From the NCBI GenBank assembly GCA_003526525.1, contig DPVV01000393.1, positions 1 to 6,874 on the forward strand: 6,874 nucleotides of DNA. Reading direction: 5' to 3'. Source of the DNA: Lachnoclostridium phytofermentans (lineage in GTDB: Bacteria; Bacillota; Clostridia; Lachnospirales; Lachnospiraceae). Positions within the stretch are counted from its first letter, which is position 1, and each line of letters begins with the position of its first letter. A program made the translations under genes and the position numbers. The notes beneath the pieces are model-generated. The model searched no databases, was not told the origin of the DNA, and worked only from the letters and a program-made list of their open reading frames with translations. This document shows, piece by piece, positions 4,912 to 6,874 of the stretch.

Positions 4912-5874
4912 ATGAACGAAGTATTAAAGCGTTTTGAGCAATTAGGAATTATTCCAGTTGTTAAAATTGATGATGCTAAGGATGCAGCACCTTTAGCAAA
5001 AGCTCTTTGTGAGGGAGGTCTTCCAGTAGCAGAAGTTACATTCCGTACTGCAGCTGCAGAAGAAGCTATCCGTAACATGGTGGAGGCTTGTCCTGATATG
5101 TTTGTTGGTGCTGGTACTGTTCTTACTACAGAGCAGGTTGACCGTGCTATAGCAGCAGGTTGTAAGTTCATCGTTAGCCCTGGTTTAAATCCTAAGATTG
5201 TGAAATATTGTATTGAAAAAGGTATTCCAATCACTCCAGGTACATCTAGCCCAACTGATATTGAGCAGGCAATTGAGCTTGGTTTAGAGGCTGTTAAGTT
5301 CTTCCCAGCTGAGGCATCTGGCGGTCTTGCAAAGATTAAGGCTATGGCAGCTCCATATGTAAATATGAGATTTATGCCAACAGGTGGTATTAATGAAAAG
5401 AACCTTACTTCTTATCTTGATTTCCCTAAGATTTTAGCTTGTGGTGGAAGCTGGATGGTAAGTGATGCATTAATTAACGGTGGTAAGTTTGATGAAATCA
5501 AGAGACTTACAAGAGAAGCTGTTAATACAATGTTAGGATTCGAATTAAAGCATGTCGGAATCAACGCAACAAGCGAAGAGGAAGCAGACGGAGTAGCTAC
5601 TTCTTTTGAGAAGTTATTCGGATTTGCTAAGAACGTAGGAAGCAGCTCTGTATTTGCTGGAAGTGCAATTGAAGTTATGAAGACTCCATACCTTGGAGCT
5701 CACGGACATATTGCTATTCAGACAAATTACATTGAGCGTGCAATTTATCATATGGAGCTTCAGGGCTTTGAATTTGATATGGACACTGCAAAATACAAAG
5801 ATGGCAAGATGGTAGCAGTTTACTTAAAGGGTGAGCTTGGCGGATTTGCTGTACATTTACTTCAGAAAAAGTAA
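4912..5874 (+). CDS. eda: KDPG/KHG aldolase fused to a C-terminal VOC (glyoxalase-fold) domain
   Basis: A 320-residue protein. Residues 1-209 are a class I 2-dehydro-3-deoxyphosphogluconate aldolase (TIM barrel), which cleaves KDPG to pyruvate and glyceraldehyde 3-phosphate. Visible signatures are PVAEVTFRT with the catalytic Glu41 and Arg45, VGAGTVLT, SPGLNP, the Schiff-base lysine K129 in VKFFPAEASGG, and MPTGGI...CGGSWMV. Stand-alone Eda/KdgA proteins are about 200-215 residues, so 211-320 is an added domain: HVGINATSEEEADGVATSFEKLFGF, GHIAIQTNYIERAIYHMELQGFEF and GFAVHLL form the repeated beta-alpha-beta pattern of the VOC superfamily. His214, His266 and His315 or nearby Glu are possible metal ligands. 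What the VOC domain does is unknown. The AAGGAG site is 8 nt before the ATG. The gene has its own promoter, operator and terminator. Substrate assignment (KDPG versus 4-hydroxy-2-oxoglutarate) is by family only. Confidence 0.93.
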   Translation: MNEVLKRFEQLGIIPVVKIDDAKDAAPLAKALCEGGLPVAEVTFRTAAAEEAIRNMVEACPDMFVGAGTVLTTEQVDRAIAAGCKFIVSPGLNPKIVKYCIEKGIPITPGTSSPTDIEQAIELGLEAVKFFPAEASGGLAKIKAMAAPYVNMRFMPTGGINEKNLTSYLDFPKILACGGSWMVSDALINGGKFDEIKRLTREAVNTMLGFELKHVGINATSEEEADGVATSFEKLFGFAKNVGSSSVFAGSAIEVMKTPYLGAHGHIAIQTNYIERAIYHMELQGFEFDMDTAKYKDGKMVAVYLKGELGGFAVHLLQKK

Positions 5875-5915
5875 TTTTGCCACCAGAAAGTGATTCTCAC
5901 ATAAGAATGAATAAA

Positions 5916-5954
5916 TAGGAATCTTAGATTTTATATAACCTTAGATTCTATTTT
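5916..5954 (+). terminator. Terminator-like hairpin 1 after the aldolase gene
   Basis: TAG-G-AATCT (5916-5924) pairs with AGATTCTA (5943-5950) with one bulged G, continued by AG/CT (5926-5927 with 5940-5941), and is followed by TTTT (5951-5954). AATCT-T-AGATT (5920-5930) is itself a palindrome, and CTTAGATT is repeated at 5923-5930 and 5940-5947, so alternative pairings exist. The stem is AU-rich and modest. Confidence 0.45.
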
Positions 5955-5955
5955 G

Positions 5956-6025
5956 GCTCTGCATTAAGTGTTAGATAGAGGTTACATTGGGAACTTCGTT
6001 TAGACACTAGGTGCAGAGCTATTTT
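5956..6025 (+). terminator. Probable terminator hairpin 2 after the aldolase gene
   Basis: GCTCTGCA (5956-5963) pairs with TGCAGAGC (6012-6019), then after a small internal loop AGTGT (5967-5971) pairs with ACACT (6004-6008). The structure encloses about 32 bases and is followed by TATTTTAATT. The GC-rich base and downstream T-run support termination; the large loop is atypical. Confidence 0.6.
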
Positions 6026-6074
6026 AATTATAAGAAGTTGCATAATTGGGTCTTTAATAATTAAGGGAAAAGCA

Positions 6075-6167
6075 ATGAATAGTAATACAACGAATTTATA
6101 TAAAATTTATGAAAGTAAGAAGCTACATTATCATTTAGATAAAGACTCTCATCTAAGTGTTTTATGA
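6075..6167 (+). CDS. Possible 30-residue small ORF
   Basis: An ATG at 6075 is preceded by AAGGG (6063-6067) at a good 7-nt spacing. The frame runs 30 codons to TGA at 6165, giving a polar, His/Lys/Asp-containing peptide (MNSNTTNLYKIYESKKLHYH..., ending LSVL) with no signal or membrane segment. A 9-bp hairpin followed by TTTT (6132-6163) overlaps its 3' end. In AT-rich DNA such a frame can arise by chance, no promoter is obvious, and I do not recognise the peptide. Confidence 0.15.
   Translation: MNSNTTNLYKIYESKKLHYHLDKDSHLSVL
6132..6163 (+). terminator. Weak terminator-like hairpin in the intergenic stretch
   Basis: CATTTAGAT (6132-6140) pairs with ATCTAAGTG (6151-6159), nine pairs including one G-U, around a 10-base loop, followed by TTTT (6160-6163). 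The short T-run and AU-rich stem make activity uncertain. Confidence 0.3.
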
Positions 6168-6193
6168 TATACAGATAGATTAAACCTAGCCTC

Positions 6194-6238
6194 TTATAAA
6201 AATGTAAATATTGAAGATTATTTCCTAAATTTTTATAA
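6194..6238. repeat. 10-bp AT-only inverted repeat
   Basis: TTATAAAAAT (6194-6203) and ATTTTTATAA (6229-6238) are exact reverse complements with a 25-bp centre. Because both arms are entirely A/T in AT-rich DNA, chance is a real possibility. Confidence 0.4.
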
Positions 6239-6270
6239 AGTTTCTTGTATTCTAGCTGGAAAATAGTTAT

Positions 6271-6300
6271 ATTATAGGAGTAAACCATTGTTCCTATAAT
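6271..6300. repeat. 9-bp perfect inverted repeat just upstream of TTGACA
   Basis: ATTATAGGA (6271-6279) and TCCTATAAT (6292-6300) are exact reverse complements with a 12-bp centre. The repeat ends four bases before a TTGACA hexamer (6305-6310), a position suited to a dimeric regulator acting on the downstream gene. Confidence 0.5.
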
Positions 6301-6304
6301 CGGA

Positions 6305-6368
6305 TTGACAGTACATAAAGTGAACCTTTTATAAGAACTTGCTTAGCAATTCTTATTTATACTATAAT
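6305..6368 (+). promoter_or_regulatory. Promoter region of the secreted-protein gene (two candidates) with an embedded hairpin
   Basis: Candidate A is a perfect TTGACA (6305-6310) with TTATAA (6329-6334) at 18 bp or TATAAG (6330-6335) at 19 bp. Candidate B is a perfect TATAAT (6363-6368) with TTGCTT (6339-6344) 18 bp upstream, giving a leader of under 20 nt. ATAAGAA (6331-6337) and TTCTTAT (6350-6356), enclosing TTGC-TTA-GCAA (6339-6349), form a strong hairpin that overlaps the -10 of A and the -35 of B. It would lie at the very 5' end of a transcript from A. Confidence 0.5.
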
Positions 6369-6392
6369 TACGCGGACGAAGGAGGAGAATCG

Positions 6393-6874
6393 ATGAAGAG
6401 ACTTCAAAAATTATTTGTTGCTATTGGTGTAATGTTTGCCATCATGCTTACTCAAGTAGTAACGGTATCAGCGGCACAAACGATGACGTTTGATGATTTG
6501 TATATGACCCTTGAAATTTCCGATGATTTCATTGTGTTAACACCAGATACGCCAAGAAACGATGGGCGTTGGGCTGAGGCTGGTATCATTCAGATTGATT
6601 CAAAATTAAAGGAATTTAATGATATGGGTGTAAGAGCTATGTTTTACGATAAAAAAAGCAATACATCCGTGACAATGATGGTAAAGACCTCTTCGAAAAC
6701 CAGGGAAATAGTGAACTTTATTAACATGACAGATACCGAACTTCAAGAGTATTTTGATACTTTGGTAGGAAAAGACTCAGAAAAATTAGTATCTACCGTT
6801 GAGGAGTATAAACATAAGCAAACTCCTTTCTTTAAATTGCGAATACAATCGAAAGAAGGAGAAAGTCCAGTCAG
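6393..6874 (+). CDS. Secreted protein of unknown function (3' end outside window)
   Basis: The ATG at 6393 follows an excellent AAGGAGGAG site (6379-6387), and the frame stays open to the window edge (160 complete codons). Residues 1-27 form a classic signal peptide: MKRLQK, a hydrophobic core FVAIGVMFAIMLTQVVTV, and a cleavage site after VSA. The mature part begins AQTMTFDDLYMTLEISDDFIVLTPDTPRND and continues as a mixed alpha/beta domain. This opening (a short strand, then 'isddFivltpdTp') is like a set of uncharacterised secreted or membrane-attached proteins I associate with Lachnospiraceae, but I cannot name a family. A C-terminal membrane anchor or further domains may lie beyond the window. 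It is the first gene after a 500-bp intergenic stretch with its own promoter candidates. Confidence 0.85.
   Translation, partial: MKRLQKLFVAIGVMFAIMLTQVVTVSAAQTMTFDDLYMTLEISDDFIVLTPDTPRNDGRWAEAGIIQIDSKLKEFNDMGVRAMFYDKKSNTSVTMMVKTSSKTREIVNFINMTDTELQEYFDTLVGKDSEKLVSTVEEYKHKQTPFFKLRIQSKEGESPV

Larger units (their letters stand above)
6026..6330. other. AT-rich intergenic stretch with inverted repeats, no firm gene
   Basis: Between the aldolase terminators and the promoter region of the secreted-protein gene I find no convincing protein gene. A minus-strand frame at 6061-6288 is Tyr/Leu/Lys/Asn-rich, low in complexity and poorly preceded by a ribosome binding site. The stretch holds a possible 30-codon ORF (6075-6167) and perfect or near-perfect inverted repeats at 6132-6159, 6194-6238 and 6271-6300. 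Confidence 0.6.

Noticed and set aside
4881..5234. Minus-strand 117-codon open frame inside the aldolase gene
   Set aside because: Complementary shadow of conserved aldolase sequence; it would cross that gene's ribosome binding site and start.
6061..6288. Minus-strand 75-codon open frame
   Set aside because: Low-complexity Tyr/Leu/Lys/Asn-rich translation of AT-rich DNA, AGGA only about 4-5 nt from the ATG, overlapping inverted repeats; no recognisable domain.
1..6874. Mobile element, phage, CRISPR, toxin-antitoxin or other defence system
   Set aside because: No transposase, integrase, repeat-spacer array, tRNA or paired small toxin/antitoxin frames were found; gene content is typical chromosomal.

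Overview
The window looks like ordinary chromosome from a low-GC, spore-forming Firmicute, most likely a member of the Lachnospiraceae (Lachnoclostridium-like). The grounds are AT-rich intergenic DNA, strong AAGGAG-type ribosome binding sites, the sporulation protein YyaC, a DUF5711 plus CvpA membrane pair, and a LysM membrane protein with a degenerate MPN-like domain. The species assignment is inference from gene content; no search could be run.

Layout: (1) Positions 2-274 hold the 3' end of a coiled-coil gene, ending at a hairpin terminator (284-341) shared with the convergent yyaC gene. (2) yyaC (338-997, minus) appears to start at TTG. It has a good forespore-type (sigma-F/G) promoter candidate near 1076-1105 and a leader in which one short hairpin can cover the ribosome binding site and another contains the start codon. 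(3) A divergent gene (1300-2610, plus) encodes a cytoplasmic MPN/JAB-like domain without its metal ligands, one membrane segment, a Thr/Pro-rich linker and a C-terminal LysM; a strong terminator follows. (4) A sigma-A-type promoter with a 13-bp inverted repeat overlapping its -10 box precedes a two-gene operon: a DUF5711 bitopic protein (2815-4011) and a CvpA-family membrane protein (4016-4717). (5) A near-consensus promoter with a cre-like (LacI/CcpA-type) palindrome at the expected transcription start drives a fused KDPG aldolase-VOC protein (4912-5874). (6) About 500 bp of AT-rich DNA follows, with terminators, a possible 30-codon ORF and several hairpins. (7) A secreted protein starts at 6393 and runs off the window.

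Functionally the window joins envelope and sporulation genes (yyaC, LysM protein, DUF5711/CvpA) with a separately regulated sugar-acid catabolic gene. The aldolase has its own promoter and operator. Cleaving KDPG to pyruvate and glyceraldehyde 3-phosphate would fit use of uronates or pectin, but no other gene of that pathway is visible.

Most worth a second look: the MPN-like/LysM architecture that links a cytoplasmic pseudo-enzyme domain to a wall-binding domain; the aldolase-VOC fusion, whose glycine codon usage switches at the domain boundary; and the potential mRNA structures in the yyaC and aldolase leaders. I see no mobile element, CRISPR array, tRNA or rRNA.
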